Shown: positions 1-9,957, counted from the first letter of the stretch. The stretch is DNA of 64,000 nt from Ulvibacterium sp965248315 (GCF_965248315.1 NZ_CBDFIX010000002.1:1178001-1242000), one strand, 5' to 3'. The notes: generated from the sequence alone by a model not told the origin. Made by a program: numbers and translations.

Positions 1-657
1 AATACTTTTTCCGATGCCAACGATATTATGATTTGTGCCGCGGGAAGTCTTCCCGGAGATTTGCACAAGTTATGGAGAACACGGAATCCAAAAGGTTTTC
101 ATTTGGAGTATGGATACTCTTGCATGGGTTATGAAATCGCTGGCGGATTGGGTGCCAAAATGGCCCATCCAGAAAGCGAGGTCTATGTGCTGGTAGGCGA
201 TGGCAGTTACTTGATGATGTCTCAAGAAATCATTACTTCTATTCAGGAAAGACAAAAACTAACCATAGTTCTCCTAAATAACGATGGGTACTCCAGCATT
301 GGAGGGCTGTCCGCTTCTTTGGGAAGTGACGGCTTTGGTACGTATTACCGTTATCGCAATGAGGAGACCAACCAATTGGACGGAGGGCTTTTACCTATCG
401 ATTATGCCGCTAATGCCGCTAGTATGGGTGCGCATGTAATTAAAACATCCAATGTGGAAGAACTAAAAGCGGCCCTCAAAAAGGCAAAGACTATTGATCA
501 TACTACCTTGATTTATATTGAAGTAGACCGTAAAAAAGGAGTCCCAGGTTTTGCATGGTGGGACGTGGCCGTGGCGGAAGTATCCGAGAAAGTGGCCGTA
601 AGTGAATCCCATAAAACCTATCAAAAAAATAAGAAGACCCAAAAATATTATCTCTAA
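1..657 (+). CDS. iolD: IolD, trihydroxycyclohexane-dione hydrolase (3' part)
   Basis: C-terminal 218 residues of 3D-(3,5/4)-trihydroxycyclohexane-1,2-dione hydrolase, the ThDP-dependent ring-opening enzyme of myo-inositol catabolism. The frame is open from base 1, so the gene begins upstream of the window. The EYGYSCMGYE stretch and the ThDP/Mg motif (GDGSY at about fragment residues 66-70, NN at 93-94) match the IolD family, as does the WWDVAVAEVS block near the end. It ends 15 bp before the symporter and clearly belongs to the inositol operon. The cytoplasmic role is family knowledge. The identification is firm because iolA, iolE and iolG follow. Confidence 0.93.
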   Translation, partial: NTFSDANDIMICAAGSLPGDLHKLWRTRNPKGFHLEYGYSCMGYEIAGGLGAKMAHPESEVYVLVGDGSYLMMSQEIITSIQERQKLTIVLLNNDGYSSIGGLSASLGSDGFGTYYRYRNEETNQLDGGLLPIDYAANAASMGAHVIKTSNVEELKAALKKAKTIDHTTLIYIEVDRKKGVPGFAWWDVAVAEVSEKVAVSESHKTYQKNKKTQKYYL

Positions 658-672
658 ACCATCACCCACTCA

Positions 673-2271
673 ATGAATACCGATTTGATTATCACGCTGG
701 TCTCATTTATCCTTTTTACGGGAGGAGTGGCACTCTTCACTTGGTATAGCCTGCGAAGGACCAATTTAGGATCTTCCGAAGGTTATTTTTTAGGAGGGAG
801 AAGTTTAACCGGCACCATAATCGCAGGATCTATGTTGTTGACCAATATCTCTTCGGAACATCTGATCGGGATGAACGGAAATTCATATGTCAATGGGTTT
901 ATCGTGATTGCCTGGGAGGTTACCTCGTCCATAGCACTGGTAATCGCTGCTATCTTTTTCGTGCCCAAATATCTTAAAATGGGTCTCACCACCATTCCCC
1001 AATTTTTGGAAAATCGGTTTGATGGCATCACACGAACCATGGTGGCTTCCATATTAATTTTCTCGTTCGTGGTTACCCTTTTACCTATTGTACTGTATTC
1101 TGGGGCTATCGGTATTGAAAGTCTGTTCGGGGTTTCCGATTTTTTAGGTGTCGATACGACCCAGGGACTCTGGATTACCATTGTGGTCATCGGAGCGATA
1201 GGGTCCATTTATGCTATTTTTGGAGGATTAAAGGCTGTAGCTTATTCCGATACCATCAATGGCGTTGGACTTTTAATAGGGGGACTATTGATACCCATCC
1301 TTGCGCTAATGGCCATTGGCGACAACAATATTATTGATGGTTTAGTAAAGGTTTATGAGTTCGCTCCGGAGAAATTTAATGTGATAGGCAAGCCCGATTC
1401 TGTTTTGCCTTTTGAGGTGCTGTTTACAGGATTGATCATCAATCAACTTTATTTCTGGGGGATGAACCAGGCCATTATCCAAAGGGCATTGGGCGCCAAG
1501 AATTTAAAGGAAGCCCAAAAAGGGCTATTGCTAACAGGCCTTTTTAAAATATTGATTCCTTTGGTCATTGTGCTTCCCGGTGTTATCTGTTACTTCTATT
1601 TTCAGGACACTTATTTTGATCAACAGGATTCCGTATATCCGCAATTGGTAAAAAAGGTACTTCCTGTTTGGTTGATCGGTTTCTTTGCGGCCGTAATCAT
1701 GGGGGCGGTTCTAAGTACTTTTAATTCAGTTTTGAATTCGGTGGCTACTTTGTTCAGTGTCGATATTGTAAAGAAACATCTCAATAAAAATATCAGTGAC
1801 ATCCAACTGGTTAGAATTGGTAAGGGAACATCAGCTGTATTGGCTGTCGTGGCCATTTTCACGGCACCTATGGTCGCCAATGCCTCGGATGGATTGTACC
1901 AATTATTACAGGAACTGAACGGTATTTTCTTCATCCCAATAGCTTCTATTTTATTGGCAGGATTCTTTATGAAAAAAGTTTCGGCCTTGGGCGCCAAGGC
2001 CGCCTTGATTTTTGGCCTATGTTTTTACATCTTTATGACCTGGGGTTATACAAGTCATGGTATTCATTTTGTGCATTTATGGGGCATTGAGTTTGTATTG
2101 AATGTAGCCATCATGTATGGAGTTTCCCATTTTTACCCGAGAAAGAACTTGTATGAAGTTACCGATGTAGGTGCCGTTAATTTGGTGTCCTGGAAGTATA
2201 CCAAGATCATGTCCATAGGGCTATGTGCCATTACGATTTTAATTTATGTTTTATTGGGGAGCAATGGATAA
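673..2271 (+). CDS. SSS-family sodium:solute symporter
   Basis: A 532-residue sodium:solute symporter (SLC5/SSS family) with about 13-14 hydrophobic segments. The first is at about residues 5-27, followed by the family's FLGGRSL loop and the SSEHLIGMNG segment of the second helix. Lying 15 bp after iolD and followed by iolA, it is probably the inner-membrane importer for inositol or a related polyol. The substrate is inferred from context only, since SSS sequences do not reveal it. A second SSS protein lies at 14252-15877, and the two share the DYFLxGR and NIxSEHxxGxxGN patterns. Confidence 0.9.
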   Translation: MNTDLIITLVSFILFTGGVALFTWYSLRRTNLGSSEGYFLGGRSLTGTIIAGSMLLTNISSEHLIGMNGNSYVNGFIVIAWEVTSSIALVIAAIFFVPKYLKMGLTTIPQFLENRFDGITRTMVASILIFSFVVTLLPIVLYSGAIGIESLFGVSDFLGVDTTQGLWITIVVIGAIGSIYAIFGGLKAVAYSDTINGVGLLIGGLLIPILALMAIGDNNIIDGLVKVYEFAPEKFNVIGKPDSVLPFEVLFTGLIINQLYFWGMNQAIIQRALGAKNLKEAQKGLLLTGLFKILIPLVIVLPGVICYFYFQDTYFDQQDSVYPQLVKKVLPVWLIGFFAAVIMGAVLSTFNSVLNSVATLFSVDIVKKHLNKNISDIQLVRIGKGTSAVLAVVAIFTAPMVANASDGLYQLLQELNGIFFIPIASILLAGFFMKKVSALGAKAALIFGLCFYIFMTWGYTSHGIHFVHLWGIEFVLNVAIMYGVSHFYPRKNLYEVTDVGAVNLVSWKYTKIMSIGLCAITILIYVLLGSNG

Positions 2272-2334
2272 AAAGCAGTTTTTTAACTAAGAAATTTATG
2301 ATTCCACATCATCGTACCAGTCTTGAATCTAACT

Positions 2335-2392
2335 GTCACATCGAGCGTAGTCGAGATGTTTTTGTCGACCTTTCGACTGCGCTCAAGGTGGC
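2335..2392. repeat. Imperfect palindromic intergenic repeat
   Basis: Two 18-base arms, 2337-2354 and 2373-2390, are inverted copies matching at 15 of 18 positions, with the core GAGCG-AGTCGA. The 18-base spacer between them also contains GTCGA. It sits in the 199-bp gap between the symporter and iolA. It resembles short palindromic repeats common between Flavobacteriia genes. It may act as an attenuating hairpin within the operon. Multicopy status cannot be shown from this window. Confidence 0.6.
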
Positions 2393-2470
2393 AAAAAGCG
2401 CATTTCAAACATCTTATTATAGCTACTGCAACAATTACAGATATACAAATAAGTTTTAAGCATTTAAAAA

Positions 2471-3946
2471 ATGAGCATTTTAAAGAATTATATAAATAGC
2501 AATTGGCAAAGTAGTACCTCCAAGGAAACGATTGATGTAGTAAACCCTGCGGATCAGCAGGTTTTAGCAAAAGTGCCGTATGGTCCGGACACGAAAAATG
2601 ATGTGGCCGAAGCTGTAATTGCTGCACAAAAGGCATATAGGGAATGGAGCAAGGTGCCCGTAATGAAAAGGGTTCAAGCGCTATATCATTTAAAATCGTT
2701 GCTCGAGGAAAACTCGGAGGTTTTGGCAGAGATCATTACCAACGAGTCGGGCAAGACCAAGGCGGAATCTTTTGGAGAAATACAAAGGGCTATTGAGAAT
2801 GTTGAGGTAGCCTGTGGTACGCCCATGCTCATGGCCGGTGATGTTATTGAGGATATTGCCACGGGAATAGACGAGATGATGATTCGTCAGCCCTTGGGCG
2901 TTACGGCCTGTATTACGCCCTTTAATTTTCCAAGTATGATCGTATTCTGGTTTTTGCCTTATGCGATTGCGACCGGGAATGCCTTTATCGTAAAACCCTC
3001 CGAAAAAGTGCCCTTGACCATGATGAAGATCTTTGAGTTCATCGATCAATTGGATGTTCCCAAGGGCTTGGTTAATCTGGTTCATGGCGGAAAGGATTCC
3101 GTAGATGCCATTTTAGAGCATCCACAGATCAAGGCCATTAGTTTTGTAGGTAGTACACCGGTAGCCCGATATATTTATTCCAAGGGAACGGCCAACGGGA
3201 AAAGGGTACAGGCCCAAGGAGGAGCAAAAAACCCTGTGGTCATATTGCCCGATTCGGATATTGAGATGTCTACAAAAATTATTGCAGACTCTGTGTATGG
3301 CTGTGCAGGGCAGCGGTGTTTGGCGGCCTCCACGATAATCACGGTAGATGACAAGCGGCGAGAGATAAAGGATGCCCTTTACGAAACCGTAAAAGCTAGG
3401 ACTACCGGTTACGGCTGGGAGGATGGGATAAATATGGGTCCTGTGATTACCCCGGAGAGTAAAACGAGAATAGAAGGATTGATTCAAAAGGGAATAGATG
3501 AAGGGGCCCAAGTGCTTCTTGACGGTAGAAATGCCTCGATTTCCGGATATGAAAAAGGGAATTTTATTACGCCCACCATTCTGGAAAATGTGGCGTTGGA
3601 CAAGGAACTGATAAGAACAGAAATCTTTGGTCCTGTAATGAGCCTTATTTCTATGGCGACTATAGACGAAGCTTTATCGTTTGTCAATAGTGGAAACTAT
3701 GGTAATATGGCCTGCCTGTTTACCGGAAGTGGTGCAAATGCAAGAAGGTTCAGAAACGAGGCGGATGCGGGCAATATTGGTATTAACATTGGAGTAGCGG
3801 CCCCAATGGCACAATTCCCTTTTAGCGGTTGGAAGGATAGTTTTTTTGGAGATCTCCATGGACAGGGAAAACATGCCATTGAGTTTTTCACCCAAACCAA
3901 AGTAATTATAGAGCGATGGCCCAATATATGGTCGCGTAAATTTTAA
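2471..3946 (+). CDS. iolA: Methylmalonate-semialdehyde dehydrogenase (CoA-acylating)
   Basis: A 491-residue aldehyde dehydrogenase of the MmsA/IolA class, which converts malonate semialdehyde (inositol pathway) or methylmalonate semialdehyde (valine pathway) plus CoA and NAD to acetyl- or propionyl-CoA. The catalytic cysteine lies in GCAGQRC (Cys283). The PFNFPSM segment and the KPSEKVP cofactor-binding segment are the usual ALDH landmarks. Length is normal for the family. Only 7 bp separate it from iolE, so the two are co-transcribed. Valine catabolism is a possible additional role. Confidence 0.93.
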   Translation: MSILKNYINSNWQSSTSKETIDVVNPADQQVLAKVPYGPDTKNDVAEAVIAAQKAYREWSKVPVMKRVQALYHLKSLLEENSEVLAEIITNESGKTKAESFGEIQRAIENVEVACGTPMLMAGDVIEDIATGIDEMMIRQPLGVTACITPFNFPSMIVFWFLPYAIATGNAFIVKPSEKVPLTMMKIFEFIDQLDVPKGLVNLVHGGKDSVDAILEHPQIKAISFVGSTPVARYIYSKGTANGKRVQAQGGAKNPVVILPDSDIEMSTKIIADSVYGCAGQRCLAASTIITVDDKRREIKDALYETVKARTTGYGWEDGINMGPVITPESKTRIEGLIQKGIDEGAQVLLDGRNASISGYEKGNFITPTILENVALDKELIRTEIFGPVMSLISMATIDEALSFVNSGNYGNMACLFTGSGANARRFRNEADAGNIGINIGVAAPMAQFPFSGWKDSFFGDLHGQGKHAIEFFTQTKVIIERWPNIWSRKF

Positions 3947-3953
3947 AAAGAGG

Positions 3954-4859
3954 ATGATTAAAATAGCAAATGCCCCTTGTTCTTGGGGCGCCCTGGAATT
4001 TGACCTGGAGGAAAAATCTGAAGAGATCGGATTTGAACAAGTTTTGGACGAAATAAAGGAGACGGGCTATATGGGTACGGAACTTGGCGACTGGGGATAT
4101 ATGCCTACAGATCCGAATCTCTTGCGCCAGGAAATTGAAAAGAGAGGGTTGGAGTTGCTGGGGGCCTTTGTTCCGGTAGCCTTGGCGGATGAAAACACCC
4201 ATGAAGCGGGAGTCGATACCGCATTGAAAGTGGCTCAATTGATGCATAGAGCGGGGTATACGAATGCATTTATTGTTTTGGCCGATGACAATGGAACCGT
4301 CCTGGATAGGACACAATACGCAGGCAGGATAACTCCGGAAATGGGACTTTCGGAAGAACAATGGCAAGTATATGCGGTAGGTGCCGAAAAAGTAGCCAAA
4401 ACTGTAAAGGACAAATATGGACTACGCACCGTTTTTCATCACCATTGTGCCGGGTATGTGGAGACCCCACAAGAGATAGATACCCTTATGGCCTTGACCG
4501 ACCCTGAAGTATTGGGACTCTGTCTGGATATGGGACATTACGCCTTTGGCGGAGGTAATCCGATAGACGCAATAATGAAGTATTCAGATAGGATATGGCA
4601 TGTTCACTTTAAGGACTATGACCCTGAAGCGGCCAGGCTATCCCGCCAAGAAAACGGGGACTATTTCGATGCCTTAAAAAAAGGAGTGTTCTGCGAGCTT
4701 GGAAAAGGATCGGTAGATTTCAATACGGTTGTAAAACTTTTAAAAGACAAGCGCTACGAGGATTGGATCGTTGTTGAACAGGACATACTTCCAGGTATGG
4801 GAGAACCCAAAAAATGTGCACAGGCCAATAGGGACTACATAAAAACATTGGGACTGTAA
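3954..4859 (+). CDS. iolE: IolE-like inosose dehydratase (TIM barrel)
   Basis: A 301-residue AP-endonuclease-2-like TIM-barrel protein. The N-terminus KIANAPCSWG is the hallmark of 2-keto-myo-inositol dehydratase IolE. Likely metal ligands lie in the FHHHCAG, LCLDMGHY, HVHFKD and VVEQD strands. It dehydrates scyllo-inosose to the trihydroxycyclohexane-dione that IolD then opens. No signal peptide, so cytoplasmic. It has a purine-rich AAAAAGAGG just before the ATG, and iolG begins 14 bp downstream. A generic sugar isomerase is the alternative, but the operon makes IolE much more likely. Confidence 0.88.
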   Translation: MIKIANAPCSWGALEFDLEEKSEEIGFEQVLDEIKETGYMGTELGDWGYMPTDPNLLRQEIEKRGLELLGAFVPVALADENTHEAGVDTALKVAQLMHRAGYTNAFIVLADDNGTVLDRTQYAGRITPEMGLSEEQWQVYAVGAEKVAKTVKDKYGLRTVFHHHCAGYVETPQEIDTLMALTDPEVLGLCLDMGHYAFGGGNPIDAIMKYSDRIWHVHFKDYDPEAARLSRQENGDYFDALKKGVFCELGKGSVDFNTVVKLLKDKRYEDWIVVEQDILPGMGEPKKCAQANRDYIKTLGL

Positions 4860-4873
4860 TTAATTAAGAACAT

Positions 4874-5881
4874 ATGACAACACTAAAATTAGCCATAGCA
4901 GGATTGGGAAGAATCGGAAAAATCCATTTAGACAATCTGCTTCAAACACCGGATGTAGAGGTCGTAGCGGCCACAGATCCGGATAAGGATTCCCTGCAAT
5001 ATGCAAAAGACAAAGGCGTACCCTATACTACCAACACTTTTGAGGAAATGTTGGGCGGTACCCAGATCGATGCCGTTTTGATCTGTTCCCCTACCAATAC
5101 ACATGCGGATTATGTGGAGCTATCGGCTAAGGCGGGAAAACATGTTTTCTGCGAAAAACCGTTGGATCTTTCATTGGCAAGGGTTTCTGAAGTATTAAGG
5201 ACTGTCAAGGAGGCTGAAATAAAGTTGATGTTGGGCTTTAACAGAAGATTTGATAAGGAATTTAGGAAGGTAAAGGAATTGGTGAAAAATGAAGCCGTAG
5301 GGATTCCTCATTTGGTCAAGATTACCAGTCGCGATCCCGGTGCTCCGCCGGTAAGCTACATTGAAAAATCAGGCGGGTTATTTTTGGATATGACCATTCA
5401 TGATTTTGACATGGCCCGTTTCGTTGTAGATAAGGAAGTAGAGGAAGTATATGCCAAAGGTGCGGTTTTGATCGACCCGGCCATCGGGGATGCCGGAGAT
5501 ATTGATACTGCCGTGGTTACACTTACCTATTCAGATGGTACAATGGCCATAATAGATAATAGTAGGGAGGCGTCCTATGGCTATGATCAACGGGTAGAGG
5601 TCTTTGGATCAAAAGGCATGGTACAATCCAACAACAATTTCCATGATTCACATAAATTGTACAACAATCAAGGCATACACGCCGCTTTGCCCTTGCATTT
5701 TTTCTTGGAACGCTATCAGGAGGCCTATAAAACAGAAATGAAGGATTTCATTAAGGGTCTTTCCAACGGTACCATGATGCCCGTTGATGGTAACGACGGG
5801 CTGCAATCCCTAAAAATAGGACTCGCCGCTATTAAGTCCATTCGGGAAAATAGGCCGGTAAAAATATCGGAGATCAGTTAA
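4874..5881 (+). CDS. iolG: Inositol 2-dehydrogenase
   Basis: A 335-residue Gfo/Idh/MocA oxidoreductase. It has an N-terminal Rossmann motif (GLGRIG, 10-15), the EKP motif with Lys95, and the LDMTIHDFD segment providing Asp172 and His176, matching the catalytic Lys-Asp-His set known in inositol dehydrogenases. It oxidises myo-inositol to scyllo-inosose with NAD. No export signal, unlike the two Gfo/Idh proteins at 53403-55735. It is the last gene of the operon, and no clear terminator was seen in the 118 bp before the convergent neighbour. Confidence 0.92.
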   Translation: MTTLKLAIAGLGRIGKIHLDNLLQTPDVEVVAATDPDKDSLQYAKDKGVPYTTNTFEEMLGGTQIDAVLICSPTNTHADYVELSAKAGKHVFCEKPLDLSLARVSEVLRTVKEAEIKLMLGFNRRFDKEFRKVKELVKNEAVGIPHLVKITSRDPGAPPVSYIEKSGGLFLDMTIHDFDMARFVVDKEVEEVYAKGAVLIDPAIGDAGDIDTAVVTLTYSDGTMAIIDNSREASYGYDQRVEVFGSKGMVQSNNNFHDSHKLYNNQGIHAALPLHFFLERYQEAYKTEMKDFIKGLSNGTMMPVDGNDGLQSLKIGLAAIKSIRENRPVKISEIS

Positions 5882-5999
5882 CTCCCATTTAGCGCTCGGT
5901 TCTTCATTCTATATTGTTGAATAGGTTGGGATTAGGTCCTTCTTGATTTCTGAAGTCCAACAACCGTTATAGCTCGGCGTCTTGTCCTGTAAACCGGAT

Positions 6000-7952
6000 T
6001 CAATCTGTTCGTTTGTTATTCAGTGGTATCACTTTCCCGGTTTTTAGCTGTATTTGAAAATGATCCGAGGGCTCCCCAGTCATAAATTTTTGAAACATTT
6101 TTAGCAACTCGAGCATGCTGCTTCGCATTGGGTCATTATCCGAAATTGGTTTTCCCTGTTGTATGAATGATTCGATAATAAGACGGTATTGGTCCAGCCG
6201 TTCTTGGCCAATATCATTGAAGGCCAATTCATCGGCACTTCTAAGCCGGTATAGGTCGAATACCAAATCAGATCCTGACCAATCGATGAACCGATTAAAA
6301 TCTAGATTTGCCTGGCTGGCACTTTCTTGTGCCTTTATCCAATAATCCGAAGCTTTGGTATGATTATTCTTGATTTTTATTAACGATTCTTCAAGAGGCT
6401 CCGAGGTATTTGTTTGCGAGAGCACCAGCAATTCCTTACCGGAAATAGGTAAAAGGAAGGAAGCGAATTCAGATGGCCATTCGGATTTCAGGAAGCGTAA
6501 TCGAACGAGTTCCCTTAAGTGCCATGTCATAAACTCATGATAGTTTTTTGAAGTTAAAACTGCCTTATTCCAGGTATTTTGGTCGCCTATACTTCTCAAA
6601 AATGTGTGCTCCTGTTTGTATAGGTTGAAAAATTCATCAAGCCTAGGAACGGAATCCAAGGTTATCGTCTCCACCTCCATAATCTCCTTTTCCCTTATGG
6701 TAAGCAATTTGTAGGCCGGCTTATAGGCTGCCAAGGAAGGTACTTGAACATTCACCAACGTATTTCCCTTTTCCGTGGTGGTGATTCCCGTATCGTTTAT
6801 ATGTATGTGACCCCCAAAGTGAAGCTTTAGGCCGGCATCGGCAAGTACTTGAGCTACTTTGTTATTGGGGACCCGTCTTAATTGCATTTGGCTGCCAACC
6901 AATAGATCATCAATTTCAGAGGTAGCACCGTTTGTAAAATCTACCATGGGATAATGGCTAAAGGCAATGAGTGTCTTCCCTTGTTTTTCTGCAGTTTTAA
7001 CTACTCTTTCCACCCAGTCCAAGAGGTATTTTTTAGTTTCAAGGAGATTGTCGTGGCCAATTCCGGTATTGGGGTAATCCTTAGAATCTGTTTTCTTTCC
7101 CGATCTTTCTTTTTTTAAATATGTATTTGCGTCAAGGGCGAGCAACCAGAGCCCTTCAATGGGTTCTACTAGATAGCTGGTGTCCGGAATGGGAATATCA
7201 TTTGAAGGGAGCAAAAGACTTCTTTTTTTTAGCGACCCCTGTTCTTTGGCCATTTCGAAACTGTAGGTGTCGTAAGTATAATCGGAAAATGGGGATTCCC
7301 AATAGATATAGTCCGCTTTAGGAAAAAACCCAAAATCGGCCAGGAGGTTCGTACATTCGTAATACCCTAAATTTTGAATATCACTGGTGAGGACGACAGG
7401 ATGCTCCTTGATGGTATCGGCTACGTGCATTTGCGAATGTGACATAATGGGTTGTCGCTTGCCGCCTTCCCCCAAGAAATCTACTTTTCCATCTTTGCGG
7501 TTAAACGGCCGTACAACATCATGGTTGCCATGGATCAAGTAGAATGAAAGCCCATGGTCTTCGGAATACTCTTCCAAAATTTGTTTTAGTCCGCGCAGAT
7601 GGATAGGCTGTCCGTCATCCGAGAAATCCCCAGGGAGCAATACATAGTTTACCCCTCTTTTGACCACATCATCAAGGGCGGCCAAAAATGCAAAGTAATT
7701 TTCGTTGAAAATCCGGGTAGACTTCAATTGACTTCCCATGGTTCTGATAAGTACGTAATTCCCATTTTTAGGATTTTTTATGCCACGATATTCACTATCC
7801 TGAAATTCTCCGTAAACATCTTGGAGATGTACATCCGCAATTACGGCAATCTGTAATTCTTGGAGACGTAAGCTTTTTTTTGGGGCACAAGAAATCCCGA
7901 TTGTTAGGACAATAAATGGGAGCAGATATTTTATGTTTCTTAAGAAGTTCAT
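6000..7952 (-). CDS. Lipoprotein calcineurin-like metallophosphoesterase
   Basis: A 650-residue predicted lipoprotein. A hydrophobic leader ends in a lipobox at Cys22 (GISC). The metallophosphoesterase signature is complete: DVH (Asp40, His42), GDFSDD (Asp109), GNHD (143-145), FSHYP and GGHIH. The family hydrolyses phosphomono- or diesters with two metals, but the substrate is unknown here. The C-terminal half (about 420-650) is helix-rich and not recognised. It is a single gene, convergent with iolG and divergent from the permease gene at 8278. Confidence 0.85.
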   Translation of the reverse strand: MNFLRNIKYLLPFIVLTIGISCAPKKSLRLQELQIAVIADVHLQDVYGEFQDSEYRGIKNPKNGNYVLIRTMGSQLKSTRIFNENYFAFLAALDDVVKRGVNYVLLPGDFSDDGQPIHLRGLKQILEEYSEDHGLSFYLIHGNHDVVRPFNRKDGKVDFLGEGGKRQPIMSHSQMHVADTIKEHPVVLTSDIQNLGYYECTNLLADFGFFPKADYIYWESPFSDYTYDTYSFEMAKEQGSLKKRSLLLPSNDIPIPDTSYLVEPIEGLWLLALDANTYLKKERSGKKTDSKDYPNTGIGHDNLLETKKYLLDWVERVVKTAEKQGKTLIAFSHYPMVDFTNGATSEIDDLLVGSQMQLRRVPNNKVAQVLADAGLKLHFGGHIHINDTGITTTEKGNTLVNVQVPSLAAYKPAYKLLTIREKEIMEVETITLDSVPRLDEFFNLYKQEHTFLRSIGDQNTWNKAVLTSKNYHEFMTWHLRELVRLRFLKSEWPSEFASFLLPISGKELLVLSQTNTSEPLEESLIKIKNNHTKASDYWIKAQESASQANLDFNRFIDWSGSDLVFDLYRLRSADELAFNDIGQERLDQYRLIIESFIQQGKPISDNDPMRSSMLELLKMFQKFMTGEPSDHFQIQLKTGKVIPLNNKRTD

Positions 7953-8277
7953 GCCCTATTCAAATAAGTTTTAATTTGTATAATTCCCCGATGGCCTTGC
8001 CTCGGGGATACCTGTCCGTCCGGTCAAGGCGGGGTCGATTTCAAGAAATTTTTTATTATCAATTCAATGTAAAAATAGGGGTTGTGGAAAGGATAGCAGT
8101 ACCGATCTTATGCAAAGGTTTGCACATGGAATGGATGTCCAAGATAGTCGGGTTTTCTTTGTCTTGAACTTGGGGGCCAATAAAGAATCTTAAGGACTTT
8201 CCCAATTCCAAACCTATTTGTATTATTTTTAAACAAATCGCAAAGGTTTAACTTGTAGAACAAATACTGAATCGGAT
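7953..8277. other. 325-bp divergent intergenic region with a palindromic repeat
   Basis: Non-coding region between the divergently read metallophosphoesterase and permease genes, so it should hold both promoters. A GC-rich inverted element lies at 7986-8034: CCCC plus GCCTTG on the left pairs with CAAGGC plus GGGG on the right, and an alternative smaller stem CCCCGA/TCGGGG occupies 7986-8007. It looks like a Flavobacteriia intergenic repeat. No confident promoter consensus could be assigned. Nothing else is recognisable. Confidence 0.55.
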
Positions 8278-9939
8278 ATGTCACCATCGTTATTGGCATT
8301 TCTAGCGGTCGTTCCTATTCTTACGGCCGCTATACTTTTGGTAGGATTAAGAATGCCAGCAAAAAGGGCTATGCCTATTTCGTTTTTGGTCACTATCGGT
8401 ATCGCTTTCTTAGTCTGGGATATAGCCATTATCGATATCATAGCCTCCACGATTCAAGGCTTGTTCATCACCTTCGACATTCTGTATATTGTTTTTGGTG
8501 CTATCGTGCTCTTAAATCTGCTTAAGTATTCAAGGGCGCTGGGTGTAATCCGCGAAGGCTTTGCCGATATATCCAAAGATCGTAGGGTACAGGTGGTCAT
8601 CATCGTATGGCTGTTCGGGTCCTTTATCGAAGGGGCTGCTGGATTTGGTACACCAGCGGCAATTGTAGCACCCTTATTGGTAGGGTTAGGCTTTCCGGCC
8701 TTTTGCGCTGTGATGTTGGGGATGATGGTACAGAGTACCGCAGTGTCCTTTGGGGCTGTGGGGACTCCTATTTTGGTTGGGATAAGTGGAGGTGTCCAAA
8801 GTTCCGAATTTGACGCCGAACTGGCCGCTACCGGTCTGGAACTTTCCGATTATATACAACTGGTTACCTCCGAAGTAGTACTCCTACACGGCATAACAGG
8901 AACGCTCATGCCAACGCTTATGGTCTGTATGATGACCCGTTTTTTTGGGAAGAACAGATCTTGGAGGGAAGGATTGCAAATACTGCCCTTCACCATTTTT
9001 GGGGGACTGGCATTTACGGTTCCCTATGTACTAACGGGTCTCTTTTTAGGGCCGGAGTTTCCATCTTTATTAGGGGCATTGGTCGCAATCCCCATCGTAG
9101 TGCTTGCAGCAAAACGGGGTTTTTTGATTCCGAAAAAGACATGGGAATTTGATTCCCAAAAGGACTGGCCTTCTACTTGGTTCGGCACTTTGAAAGTAAA
9201 ATTGAAAGATGATGACGGCGGGAAAAAGATGTCATTGGCCAAAGCATGGATTCCCTATCTTACTATGGCGGCCCTTTTGGTATTGTCAAGACTTCCTCAG
9301 CTACCTCTAAAGGGTTGGCTTGGCAATATAAAGATAGTATGGCCAGAAATTTTGGGCACCTCTATCTCGGCGTCCAGTAGCCCCTTCTACTTGCCCGGTA
9401 CTATTTTACTTTTGGCGGGAGTGATTACCATTGGGTTACACCATATGAAATGGGACAAGGTTCGGATTGCCTTCAGGGATAGCACAAAAATGTTATTAGG
9501 CGCTGGTTTTGTGCTCGTTTTTACAGTACCCATGGTTCGTATCTATATCAATTCAGGGACAAACCTTGCCGGTATTCCCGGTATGCCCATTGCGATGGCG
9601 GAATGGGTTGCGGATACCGTAGGCCATATTTATCCGATGTTCGCTCCTACCATCGGTGCGTTGGGAGCCTTTATTGCGGGGAGCAATACGGTAAGCAACC
9701 TTATGTTCGGACTGTTCCAGTTCGGAGTAGCGGCTAAATTGGCAATGCCGTCTTTTGTAGTATTGGCACTGCAAGCAGTTGGAGCGGCAGCGGGCAACAT
9801 GATTGCCATTCACAATGTAGTAGCGGCTTCGGCCACTGTAGGCTTTCTTGGAAAGGAAGGCATGGTTCTACGTAGGACCATTATACCCACTCTATATTAT
9901 TTGTTGGTGGTTGGTATATTGGGACTTATATTTATTTGA
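8278..9939 (+). CDS. L-lactate/glycolate permease (LctP family)
   Basis: A 553-residue LctP-family carrier with 12 or more membrane segments. The family fingerprint FIEGAAGFGTPAAI and the later IAGSNTVSNLMFG and AIHNVVAA segments are intact. Members import L- and D-lactate and glycolate with protons. It is followed 18 bp later by a FAD/Fe-S 2-hydroxyacid dehydrogenase and then an aminotransferase, so it is the uptake step of a small 2-hydroxyacid operon. Whether lactate or glycolate is the main substrate cannot be told from sequence. Confidence 0.9.
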   Translation: MSPSLLAFLAVVPILTAAILLVGLRMPAKRAMPISFLVTIGIAFLVWDIAIIDIIASTIQGLFITFDILYIVFGAIVLLNLLKYSRALGVIREGFADISKDRRVQVVIIVWLFGSFIEGAAGFGTPAAIVAPLLVGLGFPAFCAVMLGMMVQSTAVSFGAVGTPILVGISGGVQSSEFDAELAATGLELSDYIQLVTSEVVLLHGITGTLMPTLMVCMMTRFFGKNRSWREGLQILPFTIFGGLAFTVPYVLTGLFLGPEFPSLLGALVAIPIVVLAAKRGFLIPKKTWEFDSQKDWPSTWFGTLKVKLKDDDGGKKMSLAKAWIPYLTMAALLVLSRLPQLPLKGWLGNIKIVWPEILGTSISASSSPFYLPGTILLLAGVITIGLHHMKWDKVRIAFRDSTKMLLGAGFVLVFTVPMVRIYINSGTNLAGIPGMPIAMAEWVADTVGHIYPMFAPTIGALGAFIAGSNTVSNLMFGLFQFGVAAKLAMPSFVVLALQAVGAAAGNMIAIHNVVAASATVGFLGKEGMVLRRTIIPTLYYLLVVGILGLIFI

Positions 9940-9957
9940 TAAAAGAACACTATTGGG

